Of a stretch of DNA of 64,000 bases, positions 1 to 9,700 are shown piece by piece. The position numbers and the translations under genes are program-made. Within the stretch, counting starts at the first letter, position 1. Every line of letters starts with the position of its first letter. Origin of the DNA: Pseudomonas_T sp032052615. Lineage in GTDB: Bacteria > Pseudomonadota > Gammaproteobacteria > Pseudomonadales > Pseudomonadaceae. Below the pieces are notes generated by a model. The model was given only the letters and a program-made list of their open reading frames with translations, was not told the DNA's origin and did not search any database. The stretch lies in the NCBI GenBank assembly GCA_032052615.1, contig DAMBWF010000006.1, positions 62,001 to 126,000 on the forward strand. Direction: 5' to 3'.

Positions 1-288
1 CACCGCCAGCAGCAGATCCCGCCCGCTGGTGGGCAACGGCAACGGTTCGCCGACCCACTCCGGGCGCGCCGCCGCCGCCAGCAACAGCGCCCAGAGCACG
101 GTGAAGCGCAGTTGCTGGCGCCAGGCCGGCAGGCGCATCAGCGCGCGACGCCCAGCCAGGGTTTCCAGTTCGGCGAGGAAGGGCGTCCGCAGGGCGGACT
201 CGCCGCTGTCGGCCGCCGGTAGCAACCGACGCAGCAGCCAGGGCAGCGGGGCGAGCAGGACGATCCAGGGCCAGGCGAATTCAAACAT
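1..288 (-). CDS. VWA-domain (BatA-like) membrane protein, N-terminal 96 residues only
   Basis: The gene runs off the left edge; only codons 1-96 are present. The visible part begins MFEFAWPWIVLLAPLPWLLR, a first membrane helix, followed by a basic loop and a second helix around residues 59-74, and ends in SGRDLLLAV. That is the usual lead-in to the DxSxS metal-binding motif of a von Willebrand A domain, which would lie just outside the window. The ATG overlaps the stop of the DUF4381 gene by 8 bp, so it is the fourth gene of a MoxR-DUF58-DUF4381-VWA operon. Such operons are thought to act as MoxR ATPase plus VWA co-chaperones in envelope stress or maturation of envelope complexes. The family call rests on the N-terminus and context because the VWA core is not visible. 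Confidence 0.8.
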   Translation of the reverse strand, partial: MFEFAWPWIVLLAPLPWLLRRLLPAADSGESALRTPFLAELETLAGRRALMRLPAWRQQLRFTVLWALLLAAAARPEWVGEPLPLPTSGRDLLLAV

Positions 289-775
289 GCTTGCGAATCC
301 AGGTGTCCACGGCCTGCTGGAGCCCGTCGATGGCCTTGTCGTCGAGGCGGCAATCCGGACGGTAGGCGCCTTCCACGAGGATCATCCAGCGGGTCAGGCC
401 GGCCGCCGGGCAGCGGTTGTCGAGGAAGGCCAGCCAGGCGCGGCCGCTGAGGACATGGCTCGCTTCGTCGGGGTAATGGGCCCGGCAGAGGCGCTTGAGC
501 AGGCCGTTGAGCTGTTGCAGCCAGTGCTGGGCGGGGATGTCGTAGGGCTTGCGCAGTCGCGCCAGTTCGTCCAGCGCCGCCTGGCGCAGCGGGTCGAGCA
601 CCGGCGCGGCGTCGCTCGCCGGGCGGCGCCGACGCGGCAGGCGCCGGCCCAGGCGCCACAAGCCCCAGAGCGCCAGGGGCAGCAGCAGCGCCAGTAGCCA
701 CCAGCCGGGCGCCGGCGGCCACCAGGCTACCGGCGGCGGGGCGATGGGCGGCGCCAGGCGATCCAGCGGGTTCAT
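281..775 (-). CDS. DUF4381 domain membrane protein of the MoxR/VWA operon
   Basis: This is a 164-residue protein. Residues 1-20 are proline-rich (APPIAPPPVAWWPPAPGWW), followed by one membrane helix at about 25-43 (LLALLLPLALWGLWRLG), an arginine-rich stop-transfer segment and a soluble domain of about 110 residues. The arrangement is that of DUF4381 proteins, which accompany MoxR, DUF58 and BatA genes in gammaproteobacteria; their biochemical role is not established. The start ATG overlaps the DUF58 stop by 4 bp (ATGA) and the stop overlaps the VWA gene start by 8 bp, which implies translational coupling through the whole operon. I assign it by architecture and position rather than by any catalytic motif. 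Confidence 0.82.
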   Translation of the reverse strand: MNPLDRLAPPIAPPPVAWWPPAPGWWLLALLLPLALWGLWRLGRRLPRRRRPASDAAPVLDPLRQAALDELARLRKPYDIPAQHWLQQLNGLLKRLCRAHYPDEASHVLSGRAWLAFLDNRCPAAGLTRWMILVEGAYRPDCRLDDKAIDGLQQAVDTWIRKHV

Positions 776-1802
776 CGCCCGCCTCGCTGTTGCAGGTGTT
801 CGCGTAGTTGATCCACCACGTCGCGCTCGGTGCCCAGGGGCATCAACAGCACCCCGAGCTTTTGCGACAGGCGCTGCCAGCGGGCGAGACGCGCCTCGGC
901 CTGACGCTGGTAGGCCAGGCGCAGTTCGCCGTCGTGGGTGTCCAGCTCCAACTGGGCGCCGGCATCGGCGAAGCGCAGCAGCCCGGCGGCGGGCAGGGCG
1001 CGATCCAGGGGGTCGGACAGGGGCAACAGGATCAGGTCGGTGTGCCGCGCCAGCAGGCCCAGTTGCTGCTCCGCGGTGTCGGACAGCGCGCGCTCGTCGC
1101 AGAGCACCACCGCCAGGCTGCCGGGGCGCAGCACCTCGCGGGCGCGCCGCAGGGCCAGGCCGAAGCCGTCGCGGTCGGGCGCGCGCTCCTGGTGCAGGTC
1201 ACCGTTGACCCGTGCCAGTCGGCCGAGCAGTTGCAGCAGGCTCTGCTTGCTCCGCCGGGGCTTGATTTCGTAATGCTCGGCGTCGCCGAACACCAGCCCG
1301 CCGATGCGGTCGTTGTGGCCCAGGGCCGCCCAGCCGAACAGGCTCGCCGCCCGGGCGGCGACCACCGACTTGAAGGCCTGGCCGCTGCCGAAGAACAGCC
1401 GGCGGCTCTGCTCCACCAGGATGAACACCGGCCGTTCCCGCTCCTCGTGGAACAGCTTGGTGTGGGGCTCTTGGGAGCGCGCGGTGACCCGCCAATCGAT
1501 GGTGCGCACGTCGTCGCCGGCCTGGTAGACCCGCACTTGGTCGAAGTCCACGCCGCGCCCGCGCAGGCGCGAATGGTGCACGCCGATCAGCGGACTGCGC
1601 CGCGACGGGGAGGAAAACAACTGGACTTCCCGCGCCCGGTGGCGGATGTCGATGAGTTCGGCGAGGCTGGCATGCACGCCGAGCGTCGTCACGCCGAGCG
1701 TCGCCACGCCGGGCGTCGCCACGCCGGGCGTCGCTACGCCGGAGGCCCCGGGAGCGGCGTCGACCCCGCTGGCCGGCGGCGTTCCGGCGGTGGGCCGGGC
1801 GA

Positions 1803-1806
<4 letters not shown>
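772..1806 (-). CDS. DUF58 domain protein with N-terminal pentapeptide repeats
   Basis: I chose the GTG at 1804-1806, which forms a GTGA overlap with the MoxR stop and gives 344 residues. An open frame extends further upstream but only inside moxR. The core shows the DUF58 signature: RGRGVDFDQVRVYQAGDDVR, then IDWRVTARS and a KLFHEERE segment. DUF58 is a VWA-like fold; the strand that would carry its metal-binding Asp reads FILVEQSRR, with Glu in place of Asp, so metal binding is doubtful. Residues of roughly 20-45 are a low-complexity stretch of GVATP/GVATL/GVTTL units encoded by a 15-bp DNA tandem repeat (see that feature). A GTG just after the repeat (GVHASLAELI) is a plausible alternative start. 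It is the second gene of the MoxR operon, probably a MoxR substrate or partner. Confidence 0.88.
1681..1740. repeat. 15-bp tandem repeat, four units, in the DUF58 gene
   Basis: Four consecutive 15-base units occupy 1681-1695, 1696-1710, 1711-1725 and 1726-1740, each of the form GRGCGTCGYYACGCC. Read on the coding (minus) strand they give GVATP, GVATP, GVATL and GVTTL near the protein N-terminus. The unit length is a multiple of three, so slippage would change protein length without breaking the frame. Confidence 0.95.
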
Positions 1807-2762
<956 letters not shown>

Positions 2763-2888
2763 CGGGAGGTTCCGCAAAAGTGGGGCGCAGGATACGCCCC
2801 CGTCGAGGGCCCACACTTTAATGCATCGGCCGGTCGCCGCCCAAGCGGGGGCGTCCGCCGGGCGTTTCCGGGGCCCGGACGGCGAGGC

Positions 2889-3812
2889 TCAGGCGGTCCG
2901 CCAGCGCGCCAGGTCGCGTCGGTGATCGCGCTGGGCGCCGTCGGCGTCCCGGGGCCGCAGGCGCAGCGTTTCCCCCGGCAGGCATTGGGCCAGACGCGCC
3001 TGGGCCCGGGGGGCGAGGGCGCCCAGACGCGGGTAGCCGCCAATGGTCTGGCGGTCGTTGAGCAGCACGAAGGGCTGGCCGTCGGGCGGCACCTGCACGG
3101 CCCCCGGTGGGATACCCTCGGAGACCAGGCCCTCGCCCCGGTAGCGCAGGAGCGGCCCCAGCAGGCGCACCCCCATGCGGTCGCCCCGGGTATCCAGGGT
3201 CCAGTCGCGGTTGAAGGCGTCGAACAGGCTTTGCCCGTCGAACTGGCCGATCTGCGCGCCCACCACCAGGTCCAGCCGAGCCGGGGCGGTGAAGTCGGGC
3301 AGGGCGCCGGCGGGAATCTCCCGGCCGGTCATGGCGACGCCCCGCCAGTCCAGCCCGTCGCCCGGCCGCAACGGCCCGCCGTCGCCCGCCAGACCGCCCA
3401 GGCCCTCGCGGGCCACCGTGGCGCAGCTCCCCAGCACCGGCGGCGCGACGAAGCCACCGGGCGCCGCCAGGTAGGCGCGGGCGCCCAGGCGCGGACCGGC
3501 GAACGCCAATATCTGGCCGGCGCGCATCGCGAAGGCGCGCCAGGGCGACAGCGGCTCGCCGTCCAGAGTGGCTTGCAGATCGGCGCCGGCCAGGGCCAGG
3601 CGGGCGTCCCGCTGGCAGATCAGGCGCAAGCCGCCCAGGGTGATTTCCACCACCGGCGCGGCCAGGGGATTGCCCAGCAGCCAGTTGGCCCAGTACATGG
3701 ACACCCAGTCGAGGGCGCCACCCTGGGTCACGCCCAGATGGCGCACGCCGAAGCGGCCCGCGTCCTGCACCTGGCACAGCGGGGTGCTGCGCTCCACCAT
3801 CAGGCCGGTCAT
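2889..3812 (-). CDS. pxpC: 5-oxoprolinase subunit C (PxpC)
   Basis: This 307-residue protein belongs to the biotin-dependent carboxyltransferase/KipA family. Diagnostic segments are CQVQDAGRFGVRHLGVTQGG near the N-terminus, YLAAPGGF, and the C-terminal SEGIPPGAVQVPPDGQPFVL with TIGGYPRLG. Together with PxpA and PxpB it forms the ATP-dependent prokaryotic 5-oxoprolinase, which opens pyroglutamate to glutamate in the cytoplasm. Its ATG overlaps the pxpB stop (ATGA), so it is the last gene of a coupled pxpA-pxpB-pxpC operon. The C-terminal 20 residues (DADGAQRDHRRDLARWRTA) are arginine-rich and probably unstructured. Confidence 0.93.
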   Translation of the reverse strand: MTGLMVERSTPLCQVQDAGRFGVRHLGVTQGGALDWVSMYWANWLLGNPLAAPVVEITLGGLRLICQRDARLALAGADLQATLDGEPLSPWRAFAMRAGQILAFAGPRLGARAYLAAPGGFVAPPVLGSCATVAREGLGGLAGDGGPLRPGDGLDWRGVAMTGREIPAGALPDFTAPARLDLVVGAQIGQFDGQSLFDAFNRDWTLDTRGDRMGVRLLGPLLRYRGEGLVSEGIPPGAVQVPPDGQPFVLLNDRQTIGGYPRLGALAPRAQARLAQCLPGETLRLRPRDADGAQRDHRRDLARWRTA

Positions 3813-4525
3813 GGCGCGCAGCCCTCGGTGGGCACCAGCGGGGCGTCGTCGCCCCCCAGGCGCAGGAAGGTGGGGTGGTCGATCGCCTCGAAGCGCACCC
3901 GGTCGCCGGGGCGTAGCAGGCTGTAGCCCTCACGCTCGCGGTCGAACAGTCGCGCCGGGGTGCGGCCGATGAGGTTCCACCCCCCCGGCGACGCCAGGGG
4001 ATAAGCGGCGGTCTGGCGCTCGGCGATGCCGACGCTGCCGGCCGCCACCCGGGCGCGCGGGGTGTCCAGTCGCGGCGCGGCCAGGCGCGGGTCCACCAGG
4101 CCCATGAAGGCGAAGCCGGGGGCGAAGCCCAGGGCGAACACCCGGTATTCCCGTTCGCTGTGCAGGCGGACCACGTCCTCGGGCTCCATCCCGCCGCGCT
4201 CGGCCAGGCGGCCCAGTTCGGGCCCGACCCGCGGGTCGTACCAGACCGGCAGGGTATGGCAGGCGCCGCCGCCGTCTTCCGGTACGCTCAGATCGGCCAG
4301 GGCGCCGGCCAGGCGACGGCGTGCCTCGGCCAGATCCAGGCGGGTCACGTCGTAGTGCAGCATGAGGGTGGTGTAGGAAGGCACCAGGTCCAGCAGGGCA
4401 TCGCCGAAGGCCTCGGCGATGCGCGTCTGGGCGGCCAGCAGCCAGGGCAGGTTGCCTTCCTCGATGCGGTCGAACAGGCGCAGCATCAGCGCGTCCATGG
4501 CCACCACCTCGATGCGTGGGGTCAT
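3809..4525 (-). CDS. pxpB: 5-oxoprolinase subunit B (PxpB)
   Basis: The 238-residue product is of the KipI/AHS1 type. Characteristic motifs are PSYTTLMLHYD (about 49-59), LPVWYD, the FALGFAPGFAFMGLVD segment, LDTPRARVAAGSVGIAERQT, and YPLASPGGWNLIGRTPARLF. It is the partner of PxpC in the 5-oxoprolinase complex that removes pyroglutamate formed by spontaneous glutamine or glutathione cyclisation. It overlaps pxpA by 4 bp upstream and pxpC by 4 bp downstream. In older annotations this family is called allophanate hydrolase subunit 1; the presence of PxpA next door favours the oxoprolinase assignment. Confidence 0.93.
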   Translation of the reverse strand: MTPRIEVVAMDALMLRLFDRIEEGNLPWLLAAQTRIAEAFGDALLDLVPSYTTLMLHYDVTRLDLAEARRRLAGALADLSVPEDGGGACHTLPVWYDPRVGPELGRLAERGGMEPEDVVRLHSEREYRVFALGFAPGFAFMGLVDPRLAAPRLDTPRARVAAGSVGIAERQTAAYPLASPGGWNLIGRTPARLFDREREGYSLLRPGDRVRFEAIDHPTFLRLGGDDAPLVPTEGCAP

Positions 4526-5349
4526 GGCCGGGCTCCGCCAGGTAAGGCCCCGCCGGGAAGGCCCCCGGCAGGAAGGTCCCCGGCAGGAAGGCCCCCGCCA
4601 GGTCGCGCCTCGCCCTGCAAAGCCTCGCGGATACGCTTCACCGCCGCCACCGAGGCGGCGTTGTCGCCGTGCACGCAGAGGGTGTCGCTGTCCAGGCGCA
4701 GCGCGCTGCCATCGGCGGCCCGCAGCGGCTCGTGGCGGGCGAAGGCCAGGGCCTGGGCGACCACCGCGTCGCTATCGTGGTGGACCGCGCCGGGCTGGCC
4801 ACGGGGCAGGAGGAAGCCGTCGCCGTCGTAGCCACGGTCGGCGAACACCTCGAACAGCAGCGGCAAACCGTACTCGGTGGCCAGGGCTCGGACCGGGCCG
4901 TTGTCCCGGGTGCTCATGAGCATCAGCGGCAGGCCGGCCTCGTAGCGGGCCACCGCCGTCATCACCGCGCGCAGGGTCGCCGGATCGCGCATCATGTCGT
5001 TGTACAGGGCGCCATGGGGCTTGACGTAGCCGACCCGCGCGCCTTCCGCCCGGCAGATGCCGTCCAGGGCGCCGATCTGGTAGAGCAGCAAGTCTTCCAC
5101 TTCCTGGGGCGTACAGACCATGGAGCGACGGCCGAAGCCCACCAGGTCGGGGTAGGCGGGATGGGCGCCGATGCGTACGCCGTGGCGTGCCGCCAGGACC
5201 ACGGTCCGGCGCATGGTGCCGGGGTCCGAGGCATGGAAGCCGCAGGCGACGTTGGCGCAGTCGATGAAGGGCATCACCTCGGCGTCCAGGCCCATGGTCC
5301 AGGCGCCGAAGCTTTCGCCGATGTCGCAGTTGAGCAGCGGAACGGTCAC
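4522..5349 (-). CDS. pxpA: 5-oxoprolinase subunit A (PxpA, LamB/YcsF family) with C-terminal repeat tail
   Basis: I start at GTG 5349 (VTVPLLNCDIGESFGAW) because a GAGGA ribosome binding site lies just upstream and the family begins exactly with this NCDxGES motif; an in-frame ATG far upstream would add 75 unrelated residues. The protein is 275 residues. Family motifs: ACGFHASDP, IGAHPAYPDLVGFGRR, YVKPHGALYND, EVFADRGYD and TLCVHGD. It catalyses the hydrolytic half of pyroglutamate opening with PxpBC. The last 30 residues are a run of LPAGG/LPGG-type pentapeptides encoded by a 15-bp DNA repeat, not part of the usual family fold. The operon reads away from a LysR regulator gene, a likely controller. 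Confidence 0.93.
   Translation of the reverse strand: MTVPLLNCDIGESFGAWTMGLDAEVMPFIDCANVACGFHASDPGTMRRTVVLAARHGVRIGAHPAYPDLVGFGRRSMVCTPQEVEDLLLYQIGALDGICRAEGARVGYVKPHGALYNDMMRDPATLRAVMTAVARYEAGLPLMLMSTRDNGPVRALATEYGLPLLFEVFADRGYDGDGFLLPRGQPGAVHHDSDAVVAQALAFARHEPLRAADGSALRLDSDTLCVHGDNAASVAAVKRIREALQGEARPGGGLPAGDLPAGGLPGGALPGGARP
4541..4600. repeat. 15-bp tandem repeat, four units, at the 3' end of pxpA
   Basis: Four 15-base units lie at 4541-4555, 4556-4570, 4571-4585 and 4586-4600, of the form GGWAGGYCCCCGSCR on the plus strand; degenerate copies flank both sides. On the coding strand they give Gly-Leu-Pro-Ala-Gly-type pentapeptides just before the pxpA stop. The period equals that of the repeat in the DUF58 gene 2.8 kb away, but the unit sequences are unrelated. 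Confidence 0.95.
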
Positions 5350-5618
5350 GGAAACATCCTCGTGAAGGGGCGGGGCGCTCGACGCGTCCTCCGCCACGGC
5401 AGGGGTGCCGTCGAGAATACGCCGATCCCCCGAGGGGGCGAACGGGCCGGCGACGGCGCGCGGTGTCGGGTCGTTCCCGGCATCTTTCAGCCGACGGGGG
5501 ACGACCGTCCAACGGAAAAAGCCGGCCGGGCGGGATAAGAAATTCTGATCCGGCGCCCCCCGGTTTCGGGTCACAATGCCGTCGGCGCGCTCGTTCGCGT
5601 CGCTGCCGGAGAGCGTCG

Positions 5619-6551
5619 ATGAACCTCAGATTCCTCGAAACCTTCGTCTGGGTCGCGCGGCTGAAGAGCTTTCGCCTGACGGCGGAGAAGCTCTTCACCA
5701 CCCAGGCCTCCGTATCCAGTCGCATCGCCGCGCTGGAAGGCGAGCTCGGCGTGCGCCTGTTCATCCGCGACAGCCGTGGGGTGTCGCTGACCCCGGCCGG
5801 GCTCAAGGTGCTGGACTACGCCGAGCGGATGCTCGACGTACAGCGGGCGCTGCGCCAATCCCTGGAAGACGATGCGCGCCTGCAACAGGGCTACCTGCGG
5901 GTCGGCGCCATGGACACGGTGATCCACACCTGGCTGAGCCCGCTGGTGGCGCGGCTGATGGAGCGGTACCCGGCGGTGGAGATCGAGCTGACCGCCGACA
6001 CCGCCCACAACCTGTGCGACCTGCTGCGCAAGGGCTACCTGGACGTGGTGTTCCAGACCGACCTGATCCGTCACGAGACGGTTCGCAACCTGCCCCTGGC
6101 GTCTTACCCGATGCGTTGGATCGCCGCCCGGGGGTCTTCCTACGACCGCGACTACGCCTCCCTGGAAGACCTGGCGGGGGAGCGCATCATCACCTTTTCC
6201 AAGCAATCGCGGCCCCACCAGGACGTGCTCAACCTGCTGCACGCCCACGGCATCGCGGCGCCCCGGGTGAACTGCGTGAATTCCGTCTCGGCGATCACCC
6301 GGCTGGTGCAGGATGGCTTCGGCGTCGGCGCGCTGCCCCCGGCGCTGGTGGCGCGCTCCCTCGCCGCCGGCGAACTGGTCGAGCTGGCCCTGGACAGCGG
6401 CCTGCCGCCCCTGGAGGCGGTGGCTTCCTGGCGCACCGGGGTCGGCCTGGAGCTGGTGGAGCGGGTCGTGGAAATCGCCCGCTCGGTGGTGGCCGACTAC
6501 GCCAGGGAGGTAGGCGCCGAGCGGATGGCGCGGGCGGAGGCATCCGCCTGA
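5619..6551 (+). CDS. LysR-type regulator divergent from pxpABC
   Basis: The ATG at 5619 gives a canonical LysR start, MNLRFLETFVWVARLKSFRL, with GGAGAG about 8 bases upstream; the longer open frame upstream is not LysR-like. The product is 310 residues. The winged helix-turn-helix covers residues 3-62 (TAEKLFTTQASVSSRIAALE, then LFIRDSRGVSLTPAG), and the substrate-binding domain follows from about 90. It is divergently placed from the 5-oxoprolinase operon, separated by 269 bp, which is the common layout for a LysR activator and its target. Control of pxpABC is therefore likely but inferred. The effector (pyroglutamate or a related amino acid) cannot be read from sequence. Confidence 0.9.
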   Translation: MNLRFLETFVWVARLKSFRLTAEKLFTTQASVSSRIAALEGELGVRLFIRDSRGVSLTPAGLKVLDYAERMLDVQRALRQSLEDDARLQQGYLRVGAMDTVIHTWLSPLVARLMERYPAVEIELTADTAHNLCDLLRKGYLDVVFQTDLIRHETVRNLPLASYPMRWIAARGSSYDRDYASLEDLAGERIITFSKQSRPHQDVLNLLHAHGIAAPRVNCVNSVSAITRLVQDGFGVGALPPALVARSLAAGELVELALDSGLPPLEAVASWRTGVGLELVERVVEIARSVVADYAREVGAERMARAEASA

Positions 6552-6756
6552 CGGCGCCTTCGCGAGGGGTGAAAGAATATGTCGCGGCGTGGTAAGCACG
6601 GCGGCCGGGACCCTCGTTAAGCTTCGCGGTGACCGGGCGGTCTGCCCTCGTGCCGTGCCGGTCGCAGATTTTCCGCAAGATGAACCGCGGCCCCGATCCA
6701 GAGTCCTTCACCACAAGCGCACGCGCTTCCGACAACAGCCCAAGCGGAGCATACCC

Positions 6757-9700
6757 ATGGCGTTCTTTACTGCGGCCAGCAAAGCCGACTTCCAGCACCA
6801 ACTGCAAGCGGCGCTGGCACAGCACGTCAGCGAGCAGGCACTGCCACAAGTGAGCCTGTTCGCCGAACAATTCTTCGGCATCATCGCCCTCGAGGAACTG
6901 ACCCAGCGCCGATTGTCCGACCTGGTCGGCTCCACGCTCTCGTCCTGGCGCCTGTTGGAGCGCTTCGAACACGCCTCGCCGGAAGTACGGGTCTTCAACC
7001 CGGATTACGAAAAACATGGCTGGCAATCCACCCACACCGTGGTGGAGGTCCTGCACCCTGACATTCCGTTCCTGGTCGATTCCGTGCGCGTGGAGCTGAA
7101 CCGCCACGGCTATAGCATCCATACCCTGCAGAACAGCGTGCTCAGCGTGCGCCGCGATGCCAAGGGCCTGCTCCAGGAGGTCCTGCCCAAGGGCACCCAG
7201 GGCGAAGGCATCAGCCAAGAGTCGCTGATGTTCCTGGAGATCGACCGCTGCGCCAGCGCCGCCGACATGCGCACCCTGGAGCGGGCGGTGCTGGACGTGC
7301 TCGGCGAGGTCCGCCTGACCGTCGCCGACTTCCAGCCGATGAAGGCCAAGGCCCGCGAACTGCTGGCCTGGCTGGACAAGGCCAAGCTGCAGGTCGAGGC
7401 CGCCGAGCGCGCGGAAATCCGTGTGTTCCTCGAATGGCTGCTGGACAACCACTTCACCTTCCTCGGCTACGAGGAGTTCACCCTGGCGGACGACGCCGAC
7501 GGCGGCCGCCTGGTCTACGATCCGAACTCCCTGCTGGGGCTGTCCAAGCAACTGCGCAGTGGCTTGAGCGACGAAGACCTGCACGTCGAGTCCTACGCGG
7601 TGAAATACCTGCGCGAGCCGGTGTTGCTGTCCTTCGCCAAGGCCGCCCAGCCGAGCCGCGTGCACCGCCCGGCGTATCCCGACTTCGTCTCCATCCGCGA
7701 GCTGGACGGCAACGGCCGGGTGGTCAAGGAATGCCGCTTCCTCGGCCTCTACACCTCCACCGTCTACAGCGAGAGCGTGCGGGCGATCCCCTATATCCGT
7801 CGCAAGGTGGCGGAAGTCACCCGCCGCGCCGGGTTCGATTCCCAGGGGCACCTGGGCAAGGAACTGGTCAAAGTGCTGGAGGTTCTGCCCCGCGACGACC
7901 TGTTCCAGACCCCGGTGGAGGAGCTGTTCAGCACCGCCATGTCCATCGTGCAGATCCAGGAGCGCAACAAGGTGCGCCTGTTCCTGCGCTTCGACCCCTA
8001 TGGCCGCTTCGTCTACGCCCTGGCCTACGTGCCCAGGGACGTGTATTCCACCGAGAGCCGCCTGCGCATCCAGCAAGTACTGGTGGATCGCCTGCAAGCC
8101 ACCGACTGCGAGTTCTGGACCTACTTCTCCGAGTCGGTGCTGGCGCGGGTGCAGTTCATCCTGCGGGTCGATCCGAAGACCAAGCTCAACATCGACCCGC
8201 AACAACTGGAAAGCGAAGTGGTCCAGGCCTGCCGGTCCTGGAAGGACGACTTCGCCGGTCTGGTGGTGGAAAGCTTCGGCGAGGCCCAGGGCACCCGCGT
8301 GCTGGCGGATTTCCCGAAGAACTTCCCGGCCGGCTACCGCGAGCGCTTCGCCCCCCATTCGGCGGTGGTGGACCTGCAGCACCTGCTGAGCCTGAGCGAC
8401 GAGCGGCCACTGGTGATGAGCTTCTACCAGCCCCTGGCCCAGGGCGAGCAGCGCCAGTTGCACTGCAAGCTCTACCACGCCGACACCCCGTTGGCGCTGT
8501 CCGATGTGCTGCCGATCCTGGAGAACCTCGGTCTGCGGGTGCTCGGCGAGTTCCCCTATCGCCTGTATCACCGCAACGGCCGTGAATTCTGGATCCACGA
8601 CTTCGCCTTCTCCTGGCCCGAGGGCCTGGACGTGGACATCCAGCAGCTCAACGACACCCTGCAGGATGCCTTCGTGCAAATCGTCCAGGGCGCCGCCGAG
8701 AACGATGCCTTCAACCGCCTGGTGCTGACCGCCGGGTTGCCGTGGCGCGACGTCGCGCTGCTGCGCGCCTATGCCCGCTACCTCAAGCAGATTCGCCTGG
8801 GCTTCGACCTGGGCTACATCGCCAGCGCCCTGCTCAACCACGCCGACATCGCCCGCGAGCTGGTGCGGCTGTTCAAGACCCGCTTCTACCTGGCGCGCAA
8901 GCTCGCCGCCGACGACCTGGACGACAAGCAGCAGCGTCTGGAACAGGCGATCCTCGCCGCCCTGGACAACGTCGCGGTGCTCAACGAGGACCGCATCCTG
9001 CGGCGCTACCTCGACCTGATCAAGGCGACCCTGCGCACCAACTTCTACCAGCCGGACGCCAACGGCCAGGCCCGTGGCTACTTCAGCTTCAAGTTCAATC
9101 CCAAGGCCATCCCCGAGCTGCCCAAGCCGGTGCCGAAGTTCGAGATCTTCGTTTACTCGCCACGGGTCGAGGGCGTGCACCTGCGCTTCGGCAACGTCGC
9201 CCGGGGCGGCTTGCGCTGGTCGGACCGCGAGGAGGACTTCCGCACCGAGGTGCTGGGCCTGGTGAAGGCGCAGCAGGTGAAGAACGCGGTGATCGTGCCG
9301 ATGGGCGCCAAGGGCGGCTTCATCCCGCGTCGCCTGCCGGTCGGCGGCAGCCGCGACGAGATCCAGGCCGAGGCCATCGCCTGCTACCGCATCTTCATCT
9401 CCGGCCTGCTGGACATCACGGATAACCTCAAGGACGGCGAAGTGGTGCCCCCCAGCAATGTGGTGCGCCACGATGAGGACGACCCCTACCTGGTGGTGGC
9501 GGCGGACAAGGGCACCGCGACCTTCTCCGACATCGCCAACGGGATCGCCAACGAGTACGGCTTCTGGCTGGGCGACGCCTTCGCCTCCGGCGGCTCGGCC
9601 GGCTACGACCACAAGGGCATGGGCATCACCGCCAAGGGTGGCTGGGTGTCGGTGCAACGACACTTCCGCGAGCGCGGGATCGACGTGCAGAAGGACCGCA

